Shown piece by piece: positions 37,801 to 48,400 of a DNA stretch of 55,623 bases (its first letter is position 1; the number at the start of each line of letters is the position of its first letter). The stretch spans positions 1-55,623 of the forward strand of contig JBEWZL010000114.1 in the NCBI GenBank assembly GCA_045837725.1, in the 5' to 3' direction. The DNA is from Vermamoeba vermiformis. Taxonomy: Eukaryota > Tubulinea > Echinamoebida. A program made the translations under genes and the position numbers. The notes below the pieces were generated by a model. That model had not been told where the DNA came from, searched no databases, and worked only from the letters and a program-made list of their open reading frames with translations.

Positions 37801-39279
37801 ACAACGATGTCGATGACAAAGGAAAGAAGAAAAAGAAGAAGAAGAAGAAGAAGAAGAAGGAACAAAAGTACCAAAAGAGTAAGCGATTTATTTGACGCAT
37901 CAAGACATTTACAATTTGACGCAGCAATCAACGAGCGAGCACGACAGTTACCATCCGCACATCACCTCACGAAGATTACAATGCCAATCTTCAATAAAGA
38001 GAATAGTAAGTTCATCTCGTTATGTATTCAACTAATAATTGACTTACCAGACACTGCTGGGCTAACTGGTCGAATGTGGTCAACATGGACTCGTGTTGCT
38101 ACGGGATTGCACGCTGACTTGCTCAAAGACAAGCAACTGCAACGCCTGAGCACTGTCATGGACGGTATAAGGACAATTGATGAGGTTATATGGACTGACG
38201 AGCTATTGGACGCGGGAGTATTGGACAATGTAGTCAAGGAGGTCGTTTCTGCTATAGTTGTAAGTGCGTTTACATGTCAACGGCAACGACACTAACAACA
38301 TTTATCAGGAAACATCGCAAGATGCTCCTGAGGATGTTAGAATCGATTGGGACATACCTAACATCGAAACTCTCTTCGCTCTAACTGAATCGATAAAGTT
38401 CCTGGGTCAACTTTGGTTCCAATCAACGGATCTAGACGAAGGCACGAACAAATTCCATCGCAAGTGCATCAAAGTGACCAATCACAAGAAGATAGCACAA
38501 CATCTGCTCAAGATGGTAATACCTTGTTGAGATGATAGCCTATTATTAATACAAATGATTAGGTTGCCGCACGAAGATCGATTGATTGCCAAGTATTTAA
38601 GACACCCGAGGAGAAGCGAGAATTCGAAGAGTTTAGCAAAGCTAATAAAAAAGAGAAGAAAACTAGGTAATAAACTTACTGCACGATTGATATTCTAATT
38701 ATGTGGCGTTCTTAGGAAGTTCCTTGATGGCTTGCACCCAACGGAGAAAGAGATCGATCGAGATGAACGCGAACAGATTCAACGAGCTCTGGCTGATCTA
38801 AGTACTGACAGAGTCAAGTACAAATTGAAGTCGAGAGAATCGACGCACTATGAATGTTAGTATTAGTTCTATTTGATTAGTACTGACACGTGTCACATTT
38901 AGCCGTCTTTATCAAAGGACGAAAAGTCGTACTGAAAGACAAGCCAACAATGATCTATAGGGTATGTAATATATATAGGAGTGTCGCGTACTTACCTACC
39001 ATGTAGACGCATGATGGAGTAGAGCATCACGGTGAGCTTCAGAACGTGTTCGAAATGGATGTGCTCGTGACCGAAAACGGAACTACTGAAACGAAGAAAA
39101 TGAAGTTCTTTTCGATACAAGCTATCAAATGCATTGAAGACTCACCCTTAACACAAAAGCCATTTGAGTACGAGGACCTAGATTGGATCACGTTGCCCAT
39201 CTTGGACGAAAAGGCCTTCGTATGCATGACCGCTAAAATTAAGGATTATTCAAATGCAAATCGATTTTTCCTCGTGTAA
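31843..39279 (+). CDS. Plavaka-like DNA transposase with N-terminal zinc finger
   Basis: Sixteen exons join in phase to 946 aa: 31843-32002, 35934-36096, 36146-36264, 36314-36449, 36494-36606, 36655-36879, 36928-37464, 37520-37605, 37650-37878, 37925-38005, 38051-38259, 38309-38515, 38563-38666, 38716-38855, 38903-38961, 39007-39279. Residues ~23-47 form a CX2C...HX5C zinc finger (FTCLDCGK...SHRKSDQC). The core follows the Plavaka pattern known mainly from fungi: a short helix before WHYKSQ, AFKIYETEHKKRIDAGYQ, LPYVWIDHFVG (candidate catalytic Asp), GSVMVSFANFS, CVKADHVEKVGLAGV, LHLLHLGIAKKY, and EGTNKFHRKCIKVTN. No stops were needed, so it is an intact transposase or a domesticated gene. Intron 1 is 3.9 kb against a norm of ~50-200 and contains a second gene. 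Exon 9 carries a poly-Lys tract. The Plavaka assignment rests on motif order from memory. Confidence 0.65.
32003..32584. other. Intron 1 of the Plavaka-like gene, left part
   Basis: About 580 bases between the donor of the Plavaka-like exon 1 and the ATG of the nested USP-piggyBac gene. It contains several TTAA sites (for example ~32,051 and ~32,111), the piggyBac target word, but I could not find a terminal inverted repeat matching the right side. The promoter of the nested gene probably lies here. Confidence 0.4.
32585..35511 (+). CDS. USP deubiquitinase fused to piggyBac-like transposase
   Basis: Seven exons give 883 aa: 32585-32948, 32993-33054, 33097-33354, 33411-33711, 33756-34185, 34231-35394, 35439-35511. 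Residues 1-~260 are a ubiquitin-specific protease: Cys box NLGSTCYLGSALQ (Cys11), substrate-strand motif LLLHLKRF, His box GHYFIYT (His210), and Asp226 in ELNDEK. The usual zinc finger of the fold is missing, so the domain is compact. An acidic Ser-rich linker follows. From ~480 the protein reads as piggyBac DDE: VALDDKANAWKGRS (Asp499/500), YHVFSDREFSAYW (Asp636), GYTVGIVSNSFPF, YFAAVDKHN (Asp744), and a C-terminal finger CFYCQ...YKCLQCKVALHKKCW. All catalytic positions look present. Family knowledge: piggyBac inserts at TTAA. A USP head is not part of any piggyBac layout I know. The donor at 33,354 is weak. Confidence 0.75.
35512..35933. other. Intron 1 of the Plavaka-like gene, right part
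   Basis: This is the 3' flank of the nested USP-piggyBac gene up to the acceptor at 35,933. It holds the ~148-bp direct repeat listed separately, then AT-rich sequence with TTAA at ~35,904 and ~35,919 that could mark the right edge of an insertion. Confidence 0.45.
35551..35820. repeat. Two-copy ~148-bp direct repeat
   Basis: Units begin with GGCATGTTCCATGTTGTGG at 35,551 and 35,699. A second conserved block, GGTCGGGTGTAGGCTTTGG, lies at ~35,615 and ~35,764. Between the blocks the copies differ considerably, so similarity is concentrated in two blocks. Its position beside the nested transposase suggests a subterminal repeat of that element, possibly a transposase-binding region. Confidence 0.75.
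37822..37861 (+). repeat. (AAG)n microsatellite inside coding exon
   Basis: An AAG-rich tract of about 40 bases in exon 9 of the Plavaka-like gene encodes a run of about eleven Lys. It is a simple repeat likely to vary in length, and could act as a basic linker or nuclear signal. Confidence 0.8.
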
Positions 39280-40016
39280 TAAAATAATTGTAATGATATA
39301 TAATAAAATAAATACTTACAGAAGTGAGATCGCATGCCGTTCAGATCGAGCGTCCGAATCTAAAATTCCTGTGCAATAAAAGTTGTTAGTAAGTGTTTTT
39401 TATGCCTAAATATGGACTGTGGAAGTCATTAAAGAATAAAAATAAAATGCTCAAGCGAGATTCGGATTGTTAGGGCATCCAAAATTTTTATCGAATTTTA
39501 ACATTTCGTTAATAAATTTAATATAATCTATGATAGCGATTTCGATATTTATTATCAAAATAATTTAAAAAATTCATCAAGCCGGGATCTCGATCCCGTG
39601 TCAGGGTCAAAATCCGACTTTTTTTAAAACTTTTGATTTTATTATTAAAACGAATAGTACTATACTAGTTCATCTTACCTTTGAAGCACCATCTCTATCT
39701 TCTATCGTGATGTGTCGCCACATCCGTCGCAAGTCGCCAAAATCGCCCTTTTCCGTTTTTGCCGTTTTTGTTCCCAGCCAAAATAAAAACGTTTGAGCCA
39801 AAAAACGGCAAAAAACGCCTTACATTTACTCTAGTGTAATGGCGCACCGAGTTTTCACTTCAACTTTTGGTTGAAATCTGCCTAATACCGGCTTATCTAA
39901 TTAATATGTACCTCAGCTATTAAAAATAAAAGGAAACATGTTTATTCTATTTACAATAAATGATATTTTTGAAGCTTATTGAAAACGAAGCTGACGTAGA
40001 TGATTACAAATGAAGT
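39280..40016. other. Gene-free stretch with inverted repeats
   Basis: About 740 bases between the Plavaka-like stop and the LRR gene copy B. It contains a 16-bp palindromic word (CGGGATCTCGATCCCG, 39,593-39,608) and the second inverted-repeat element (~39,753-39,838). I see no ORF with coding character. Confidence 0.5.
39753..39838. repeat. Short inverted-repeat element, copy 2
   Basis: On the minus strand it opens with TACACTAGAG (39,838-39,829), the same ten bases as copy 1 at 29,426. CGTTTTTGCCGTTTTT at ~39,754-39,769 pairs with a near-complement at ~39,800-39,817 with a one-base slip. The two copies share layout rather than full sequence, so this is a tentative family. Confidence 0.4.
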
Positions 40017-41918
40017 TTATTTCAATAAAGATCGTAAAAACATTGCAAAATCAACATCAGTGAATGAATACGATAAGTACTCAAACACGTGCAACCAAAT
40101 CTCGATCGGCAAAATGAACGAAACTGGTTTTGCAACAATCATTTTGATCAACAGACACGTATCTCCAATAATTTGATCTTGAGTGTCGCGATTGCTTTTG
40201 AGTTTGTCTTCCAAATGAGGGTACTCTGAAGCACCTTCAATGAACTGCAGTGTTTTGTTCGATTTGAGCAGATCCAAAATAAAATCATCAATGTCTTTGC
40301 CGTTGGTACCAGCATTGTGTAGTCCAATATCTCGTATCTTTCCAATATGCAATTCTAATAAGCTTGTATTGGTCTTCAAAGCTTCAATAAACTCCGACAT
40401 AACTTGGTAGTCAATTCTCGAAAGTTTGAAGTACAATTTTCGGATCGATTTGTTTGCTGCTAATCCTTTTGCTATAGCTCTAATTATCCTTTCGCTCAAT
40501 TCCCCACTTCTTAGCAGTACTATCTTTAGCTCTTTAAGGGAGTAATTTTTGGTCAAATACATTTGTAGTGTTAAATCCGCAGTACCTTCTAGATCGGTCC
40601 TGGTACTAAATTCCAATCGCTGTAAAGTGTTGTTTTTGCATAATTCTGAGAATAGCTCGCCATAATGCGAAAGCCGAACTGGAATCACTCTCCACGAGGT
40701 TATAGTTAAATCCGTTATCGAACTGTTGGATCCTAGTTTTAGCGATGTGAGTTTCGGAAGAAAGAAATCCATATGGCTTAAATGTAACTTCTTTATATTC
40801 TTTTTTCCTATGATAATATCTTTGAGCGGGTTCCAATCGAGTGGATTTGTACAAACTGTCAGATCTGTTATTGAAGTGTTGCTTTTTAAGTCTTCCGCAA
40901 TATTGCCTAAATTTAAAGAACTATCTAATCTTCCTTGGAGCTTCAATTTCGTTAAATAATTGGCTTTAAGAACTTTTTGAAATTCTTCGTAATGGTGATC
41001 CAAGTTTCCGTAATTCCAAAATTCTCGAATTTGATTAGATATTAATATGCCATATAGCACTGCTAATCTATTTCCTTCTAAATTCGGCTCGCCTTCAATT
41101 TTAATCGATTTGATGGATCTGTTTGTTTTTAAACCTTCCAAAAGTGCATCGAAACAAGCCGCCGACAGGTTCGCATGTGAAATCAATAATTCCTCGAATT
41201 TATAGTGCTCCATATTACTGCAAAATATTCCTAATCCTTCCATTGACACCATGCGTGTTTCATACATTATCTCCAAAACCTTGATCCGCTCGTTTACTTT
41301 CAATATTTGAGCTATCGATTGAGTCAAATTACTTTCAAAATTATAACTTGTAAGCGTTATAGTCCTAATGCTTCTATTATGCTCTGTCAAGCATCGGACA
41401 AAACCTTTCAAATCCGATCGGGGAAGGTCGGTAAGGACTATTCGCGTTATAGTTTGATTATCTTTTAGTGCTTCTAGTATATGCCTATATACTGGTTCAT
41501 AAATGTGTGAGAGTATGAGTTGAGTGAAGTTTGGATCGAATCTGAACGGTGTGTGACTTTGGAGGCAATGGGATAGTTGATTAATATTTTTAACAATAAC
41601 CTTAATAGCAATATTAATATGATATGCAGTAACTTCAGCAGATTGATCATTTTTGGATAATTAAAATAAAATATTTTATTGGCAAGCCAAGTAATTCGTT
41701 TATTTAACCCCTATGCGTCAATATAATGTATTATTATTATTTACCTTAATTTCGTCAGCTTCACTCGTTACTTTCTGAGTTTGGTTTTTAGATTCGGATT
41801 TGCTTTGCCCTTGTGCTCTGTCACCCGTTCCGTTGCGATATCTTTTATAATAAATCCATACGGAAAGCGTAATGAGCACAGTTGTAACGATAGCGCTCAG
41901 TGCCGTGTTCATAAGCAA
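40017..41918 (-). CDS. Membrane-anchored leucine-rich-repeat protein with C-terminal F-box, copy B
   Basis: Two minus-strand exons (41745-41918, 40017-41600) give 585 aa. Exon 1 (58 aa) encodes a hydrophobic helix (LSAIVTTVLITLSVWIYY) followed by a basic then polar stretch, so it looks like an N-terminal membrane anchor. The long second exon lacks an ATG of its own in frame. RNI-type leucine-rich repeats fill residues ~100-480, and the C-terminus carries the same F-box-like LPIEIWLHVFEYL as copy A at 24.3-26.1 kb. The last ~57 residues are nearly identical between the copies (54 of 57 by eye), while other parts are only about half identical. I infer a duplicated F-box receptor moved to a membrane by a new first exon. 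The gene lies upstream of the Plavaka-like gene's 3' end and converges with it. Confidence 0.8.
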
Positions 41919-42159
41919 TTACAATCAAGAAAGTGAAAATTTTTGGTTTTGGTCCAAAAACAAAAAAACATGTCTAAGGACCGAAGGAAATTTGACGTTT
42001 GGGTAATCTTCACCTGTCTTGCTATTATAAGAAAATTATTATCGACCAACGAAAGCACAGCAAGACTTAAACGCAGCACATCCGATATTAGTGACATCTG
42101 TCAGATCTGGGGCTACTGGCAAACAAGTCAAATTGGATGTTTATTTACAACAGAACACT

Positions 42160-45100
42160 CTATTTTCTGAGAATTTCAGCCTCAATATCTTCGAGCTTGT
42201 ATTGAGGTCGTTCCCAGTACTGAAAGTCGTTGTACTCTTCAGCAATCGGATCCGATCCAGTGCCGTTGATTGGCGGGAACATTGGATCTACAAGCTCGTT
42301 CAGCTTAATGTACGTGCGTGTGTACAAACTGCAAGCGTATGAAATTTCACTGAACTCATTGATAGTGAAAATCTTTGCTTCAGGCACTCCGACGGCAACG
42401 TACGAGATCGCATCCTGAAAAGTTCAGTTAATTCGTGTTACTTAAATGTACTAGAGCATTATAATATAATAGTTACTTACTGTAGCGCGATTTCCGAAGC
42501 CAGCGTAGAATGGTTTGGCGCCTTCAGGGAACAACGACAAAATGTCGGTCAAACAGGCGATCTTGAACTTGTGTGGCTTTCTGATAATAACCTCTCTATA
42601 GTACAATAGTATTGCGTTAGTATAATGAATTTATGAGAAATAAATGGATTTTATCTTCGCTAGTCTCGGAATTGGATCCGCGAGATCAGAGAAGATCTTA
42701 CCTATTGAGCGAAGAGAACAATCGATCAGGACTCATCAATATAGGTCCAATCGGTAGTGTTACGCCATCATGATCCAATGATCGCAAGTAATTCTTGGTA
42801 ATATCTGCCTGGCCGATTGCACGGGCTGTCAAATAGAGCATCTCGTAACCGTTGTTTTTGATGTTGTTGAAGAACTTGACGACACCTCCGTGCGACCAGT
42901 CTTTGCCAAGTTGAGGCAAAATTTGACCGAACACATCGGACCTGCAAAAATCATTCCGTCAGTAATGTGTTAAGAAAAGTTCGATCCGGATGTGGGTTCA
43001 AAATTTTTCAAAGTGTGTAATCTTACTTTGTGATTGTTCCGTCAATATCGGAGATGCAAATTTTAACGTTGCTGTCCCACAAGAAAATTGACGCTGAAAT
43101 TTCCTTGGTGCCTTGAAAACGTGAAGTGACTGAGAATGTAATCATATTTGCACCTGGCTTCAAGTTCAATTTAGCCTAATAAGGAAAACATCAGTATGAT
43201 GCATTCACATAATAGTAGTGATTATTAGTATACCAATTGATCGGAGGTAGGTTTCAAAGACCGCAAGAAAGTTTTGATCGGCGCTCCATTCTGAAAATAA
43301 AAATTTTGTTAGATCCGCTCATACATTATCTTTCATTATAAGAATTTGTATAGTATCTACCTGTCCTTTTTTGCCCCATTTGAACAAACTGCCCCAAGAA
43401 AATCGTTTCTTTTGCGGGTTGGTCGGATCGAGCAACACATCCTTCTTCTCAACACTTGGAGTCGGTACCGCTGAAGACTTGCTTGACGAAGGTTCAGTTT
43501 GAGTGTCGTACATGACATTGGCCATTGCATTCACATCAGGAGGTCTCTTAAAGGCTAAAAGGCTGATCAACATAGGGCCCGCAACTTGCCACGGGAAAAT
43601 CCTTAAAAAAAGTTAATTATTATTAGCTCGGCATATTTTTCATTTTTAATAATTTTTACTTACTTATTTTGAATTCTAAAGGCCATATTTGACTTAAATA
43701 GCATTTGTGGATTTGTAGAGAACTTCTCGTAAGAAACAATATTTTCGTTGAAGATCTGCTCCATTTTCTAAAAACCGCAAAAATAAGGATTAATATGGCA
43801 ATAATGATATATAATTAGAACTTACTGCTTCGTCTCCACCAATAGGAGGCTCAAAGATGATATTTCCGCAGTTTGAAATTTCAATTTGTAAGTCGTTGAA
43901 TTTCAAACTGGACCAATCCAATTTGCTGTCTTTTTCAGGAGACATCGAAATACCTTCTTTTTCTTCATTCTTTTCTTCCTTTTTAATATCAATACTCTCG
44001 GTTTTCTTAATATTATTGGCATTATTATCGGCAAGTTTTTCAGCGGATGCGTTGTTCTTGTCTTCGTTCAATCTTTGCAAATCTTCAGCGCTTTCCTTTC
44101 TTGGCAATGTTGGGCTAGATCGATGAGCAGTCGTAACTTTGTTAATAATACTATCTACATATCTCATCTTCTCTTCCGAAATTTCTTCCTCGAGCGGATC
44201 CACATTGTTAATATTCACATTATTGATATTAATCTTCGGATTCGACTTTGTATCAACATCTTCGGCCAGATCCGTGCCAGATCCATGAACTTCTTTATCG
44301 AACATTGTTTTCATGAATTTCGGATCCACTTTACGATCTTGAATCTTGTACTTGTCGAAGATATTAGTTGTTGAGCCACGCGCACTAGACGAAGGAGAAC
44401 CACGTGGTGTCAATTGGAGGTACTTCACGGCTGGTAAATTAGGCACTTGATTGTCACTTGACTCTTCAGGTTTCGGGTGCTGGTGCTCGATTTGGGTCTG
44501 AATTCACGTACGATAAGTTAATAATCGATAATATGAAAGAAAAAATGTTTGACACGTGTCACTTTAAAATATTTTTCACGTGTCAAATGTCCAGATAGAT
44601 TTGCACATACGTGTAATATTTCACCCTCCATATCTTCAAGCCGCTCTTTCAGTTCGTCACGCTGCTCTTCACTGACATTGCTGCTCAATTCAGCGTGCGC
44701 AGGGTGTTCACCGCTCTCGTCCAAATGACTGTGGCTCTCATCCTGACGTGACTCTGTGTCGTTAGAGATACTTTCAGCGAGATCTTTGCGCACGTGCTCT
44801 TCAGCGCTGGGCTCACGTTCTTGTTCGATGCTGGGCTCTTTGTCGCTATGCTCGATCATGGCACTGCTGTCCAATTGACTGACAGTGCTGTGGTACAACG
44901 ACGGGTTCATTGTGCTCGCGTCTAACTGCGCGCCAGAGTGTTCCTCGTCCATTTGAAACACCTCCTGTGAGTCCGACAGCATTTGGCTTTCTTGGCTTTC
45001 AGTTAACGCCTGCTACATTGCTCGGTCAAAAAAAGTCAACGGCGGAATAATTTTCATTACTTACCTGTCTATCAAGTTTTTCCATCGATGTTTTTGAGCC

Positions 45101-46677
45101 GGTCGCGTTCTTATCTTTTCGTTTAAAAATTCCGAATAATTTGAACGGATTTTTCCACGAGCCAACTTTAGGCACGTCACCAACGACAGGTGTCAATAAT
45201 TGCGCTGCAGAAGGCTGTAAAAAAAAATCAAATTAATAACTCCGAATGGTGCACCATAAATTGGATCCAATATGCTTACAGGTTCGTCTTTGAGTTGCAC
45301 TAATGTGTCCTGGCCTGGCTTGCGCTCTTCCAACTCTTGTTGAATTTGATCGTGTTGCTGTTGCATGGCGAGATAGCTCTCTTTAATATGACTCTTTTGT
45401 TCTTTCCATTCTTCCGGATCTTTTTCAATGACTGGCGTTTCTTCCTTCCTAAATATAAATCAATTAATAACCCACACTCTTAATAACCAAACACTGCTAG
45501 AACGTTTAGATGATAAAATTAGCTAATTGTTCGGATCGGCAAAAAAAAAATTGATCGTTGTTGACACGTACTTTCTCCAACCTCGCCAGCCAAATGTCCA
45601 ATTCTTTCGCTTGCTTGGTTCACCGTCGGGTGATACGCTCGGCACTTACAATATATTAGTATACTTATTCATTATTTGCGTGCGTTATCAAGGTACACTC
45701 ACTTGGTACAGCAGGTGAACTCTGACTTACTAAATTTGGCAAAAATGAAGGTTAGTTAACAATCCAGTCTATTAATTGATTAATTACGTGATATAGGCAT
45801 AGGTGCAGTGCCGTTAGTATTGTTAGAAGATTTAATCAAGTCTTCGAGCTGATCTGTCAACGGCGTGTTTTCATCGAACTCGATATCGTCGCCCAAGTCT
45901 TTTTCTTCGAAGTCTGAGTCTGGAGGGCTTCCCACGGGTGACATTTGCAAAAACGGAGGGACTTGCTCCTATGTAATTGAAATTGTAAATTCATTCAAAG
46001 TCTGATGTTCGTAAAAATAAATTTACGATTGTTCTGAAATTAAAATACAAATGACTATTAATTTAATATTATTGGGCTCGATAGGAAATTAAGCCTATTA
46101 ATTTTCCAATTTTTCGGAAGCTCCAAAAATTATTGGCCAATTTCCACCGTTCGAAATAGGTAAAATTTCAAAAAATGAACCTATATTATATAATACGAAT
46201 AGGATAAATATGATCATACCTCTGACTCGACTACAAAGTAAGCTTCACCAGCAGATCCAAGTTTCATCGTCAAACCTTCAATAACTTGGCCATTGATTGA
46301 AATAACGATCTGTTAAAGGTCATTACTTGAAATATAAGAATTGACATATTAGATTTTCTTAAAGTAAGCGAGAAATCGATGGAATTTTAATCGTTGCATC
46401 TGGCTGAATGAACTTACCGTCTTTTCCCGACTGCTAATTAATTTCAGCTTGCCAAATCTGACGTGAAATGGTGTAGAGTGAAGGGATCCATCAGGCTTAA
46501 TTTTTCATAAATTAATAGAGCTCTTCAAATAATTTTTCAAATTTATTCAATTTTCGAAATCTGGTTTTTGAGACTTACTCTACGAATAACTATTATATCA
46601 CACGCACCACTAAATGTCGCTGCGTTGACATTTAATACGGACTGAACTCCGTCAAAGAATTTTTCTACGTAGTTCAT
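42160..46677 (-). CDS. Lipin-type phosphatidate phosphatase
   Basis: Seventeen minus-strand exons in phase give 1033 aa: 46579-46677, 46418-46495, 46220-46309, 45788-45968, 45703-45729, 45572-45644, 45280-45448, 45065-45214, 44611-45012, 43826-44497, 43664-43767, 43361-43601, 43234-43290, 43027-43175, 42702-42941, 42481-42595, 42160-42414. Residues 1-~95 are the N-LIP domain (start [16 protein letters not shown]). A long acidic, Ser-rich disordered middle follows, with one WTFGWRGW patch. The C-LIP/LNS2 domain holds the HAD-type catalytic motif DIDGT (824-828), [40 protein letters not shown] and [11 protein letters not shown]. Lipins dephosphorylate phosphatidate to diacylglycerol, feeding triglyceride and phospholipid synthesis. 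All key residues are present. The disordered centre is probably phosphorylated to control membrane recruitment, as in other lipins. Confidence 0.93.
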
Positions 46678-46968
46678 TTAACTTGATCTCGATCGGGTAA
46701 TCACTGAATTCTTGCTCTTATGCTTCCATAGTTGATGACAGGTCTGTGTGCTTTACGTTTGCTTTAAAAATTAAATTTTTCGACGTCGACTGAAGCTGCA
46801 CACATTTTTCGGGAGCATTTTTTTTGCCCGTCCCGAAATTTTATTCCAGATCCCCTCTTGATTTATTTACCTTACCGATCAAAAGGTACATGCTAATAGA
46901 GAAGTTCCCATCGCATGCTAAATTTAAAAAAGGTTTTTATTCGCGAGTTACAGTAGATCGAGAACCGA

Positions 46969-48063
46969 TTAAGCGAGTTGATCAAGCTTCTTTTCGCGCA
47001 TATTATTATTATTAAACTCAGAGGCAACGATTCCATATGCAGATTTGTTTCTTATAGTAAAGCCGCAACTCCAACCGGACGTACCGATGTAATCTTGATT
47101 TTTGGGCAGATCGACGTGATAAACGAATATTCCTTTGATGAAATTGGCTCTAGGAATAGCTGTAAATATGGCCTGAAACGTTGACGCTTGCGCAGTATTA
47201 TTTGCCTCGACTTGGCTACAGTCTTCGAAATCTAGCCACGGCGTCGCTATTGATCCGGTGTAAGAAGGCGCGCCTGTCTCTGTGAATATAACAGTCTTGT
47301 TCGATAAATTCATAGCAGCTAGTCTAGCTTGGATTCGTTTATAGAAGTACGTTGCGCGATCCGTCATCTCGTCCAAAGGCGGAGTTGTGTCAGATGTACT
47401 GTTGAGAGGGAAGTACGCGTCGATTCCAATCCAATCTAGCTCATTCCAAAATTGTATTTTACCAAATTCGATAATTAAACTCGCATATGTAACGATGCCA
47501 CTGAATTCCTGACGTACTTGAGAAATTAATTTTGACCAGCGATCTGGGTACTTTGCAGTCATTTTTGGCAGCTCTGTGGCCACAGCAATAGCAGCTACTC
47601 CATATTTCTCGGACAATCTTACGAAATGCATCAAAGTTGAGGTGTAACTTTCGAACCACATCTCGGGATCGATGGGATCGAGATTAATTCCGCCGTACAG
47701 ATCTGAGTCTCTTACGCTCATCAAAATTTTGATCATCACTTTCATTCCAGCATTAATAGCAGTATCAACACCAATTCTAAATGCTTCATCCGTCGGAGTT
47801 TTATCGTCTGAGTTGAAAACAAATGAAGAACTAGTATTGTCTTGTCGAAAATATATGTTGAATTGCAGCCATTGAGGGTTAATATCTCGTGCTATCGTTT
47901 GGATAATTTGTTGCGTCTCTGGTGAGCCCATTACGTTGCTTTTCGAAACGTGCAATACCACGCCAGAATTTTGCAAGATCTCTGCGGGCAATCCATCAAT
48001 ATTATCTACTGCCAATATTACTAGCATAAATAGCACGTAGACGTATTTAATTGGCCCCTTCAT
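46969..48063 (-). CDS. Secreted GH113-like (TIM-barrel) glycoside hydrolase
   Basis: A single exon gives 364 aa. Residues 1-~24 are a signal peptide (MKGPIKYVYVLFMLVILAV). The remainder reads as a TIM barrel of the GH113 / GTA type: GVDTAINAGMKVMIKI, VAAIAVATELPKM with a likely acid/base Glu, LDWIGIDAYFPL, and VIFTETGAPSYTG with a likely nucleophile Glu. GH113 enzymes act mainly on beta-mannans. Length fits one catalytic domain with no binding module. Lack of introns is unusual in this window and could hint at acquisition from bacteria, where the family is common; that is only inference. Substrate is not determined by sequence. Confidence 0.7.
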   Translation of the reverse strand: MKGPIKYVYVLFMLVILAVDNIDGLPAEILQNSGVVLHVSKSNVMGSPETQQIIQTIARDINPQWLQFNIYFRQDNTSSSFVFNSDDKTPTDEAFRIGVDTAINAGMKVMIKILMSVRDSDLYGGINLDPIDPEMWFESYTSTLMHFVRLSEKYGVAAIAVATELPKMTAKYPDRWSKLISQVRQEFSGIVTYASLIIEFGKIQFWNELDWIGIDAYFPLNSTSDTTPPLDEMTDRATYFYKRIQARLAAMNLSNKTVIFTETGAPSYTGSIATPWLDFEDCSQVEANNTAQASTFQAIFTAIPRANFIKGIFVYHVDLPKNQDYIGTSGWSCGFTIRNKSAYGIVASEFNNNNMREKKLDQLA

Positions 48064-48400
48064 GTTATTTTACTTGCTAAGCTAGTTAATTGTCAGTTCC
48101 TTGCAGATTCTTGTTACGTAAACAGCGTTTAGATTGTTTTAAATTTAAAATTTTCTATAACTGGTTTATAAATCTTTCCAATTTCTTTTTCCGTTTGAAA
48201 AATGGACAGAAAAATCGGATTTACGAAAGCTGCTAATGCCCATGATGGCGAGAACTAACCTGATTCGCTGAATACGTTAATTTGGACCTGCAGTGGCATG
48301 TGGTCGCGCGTTTGAAAAAATAAAATTAGTTTTTGTTCTTTCATCAATTCAATGACCGAAGATACCAACTGTGATCAACAATTTAAAATCTTTAAATTAA
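48064..48400. other. Divergent upstream region, no gene seen
   Basis: About 340 AT-rich bases between the glycosidase start (minus) and the PLP-enzyme start (plus). No ORF or repeat of note. It presumably holds both promoters. Confidence 0.45.

Noticed and set aside
37650-37931. Leu-rich minus-strand frame resembling a membrane helix
   Set aside because: Antisense of the (AAG)n Lys tract in the Plavaka-like exon 9.
41943-42170. Small plus-strand frame between LRR copy B and lipin
   Set aside because: No domain; lies in the 5' leader of one minus-strand gene and the 3' flank of another.
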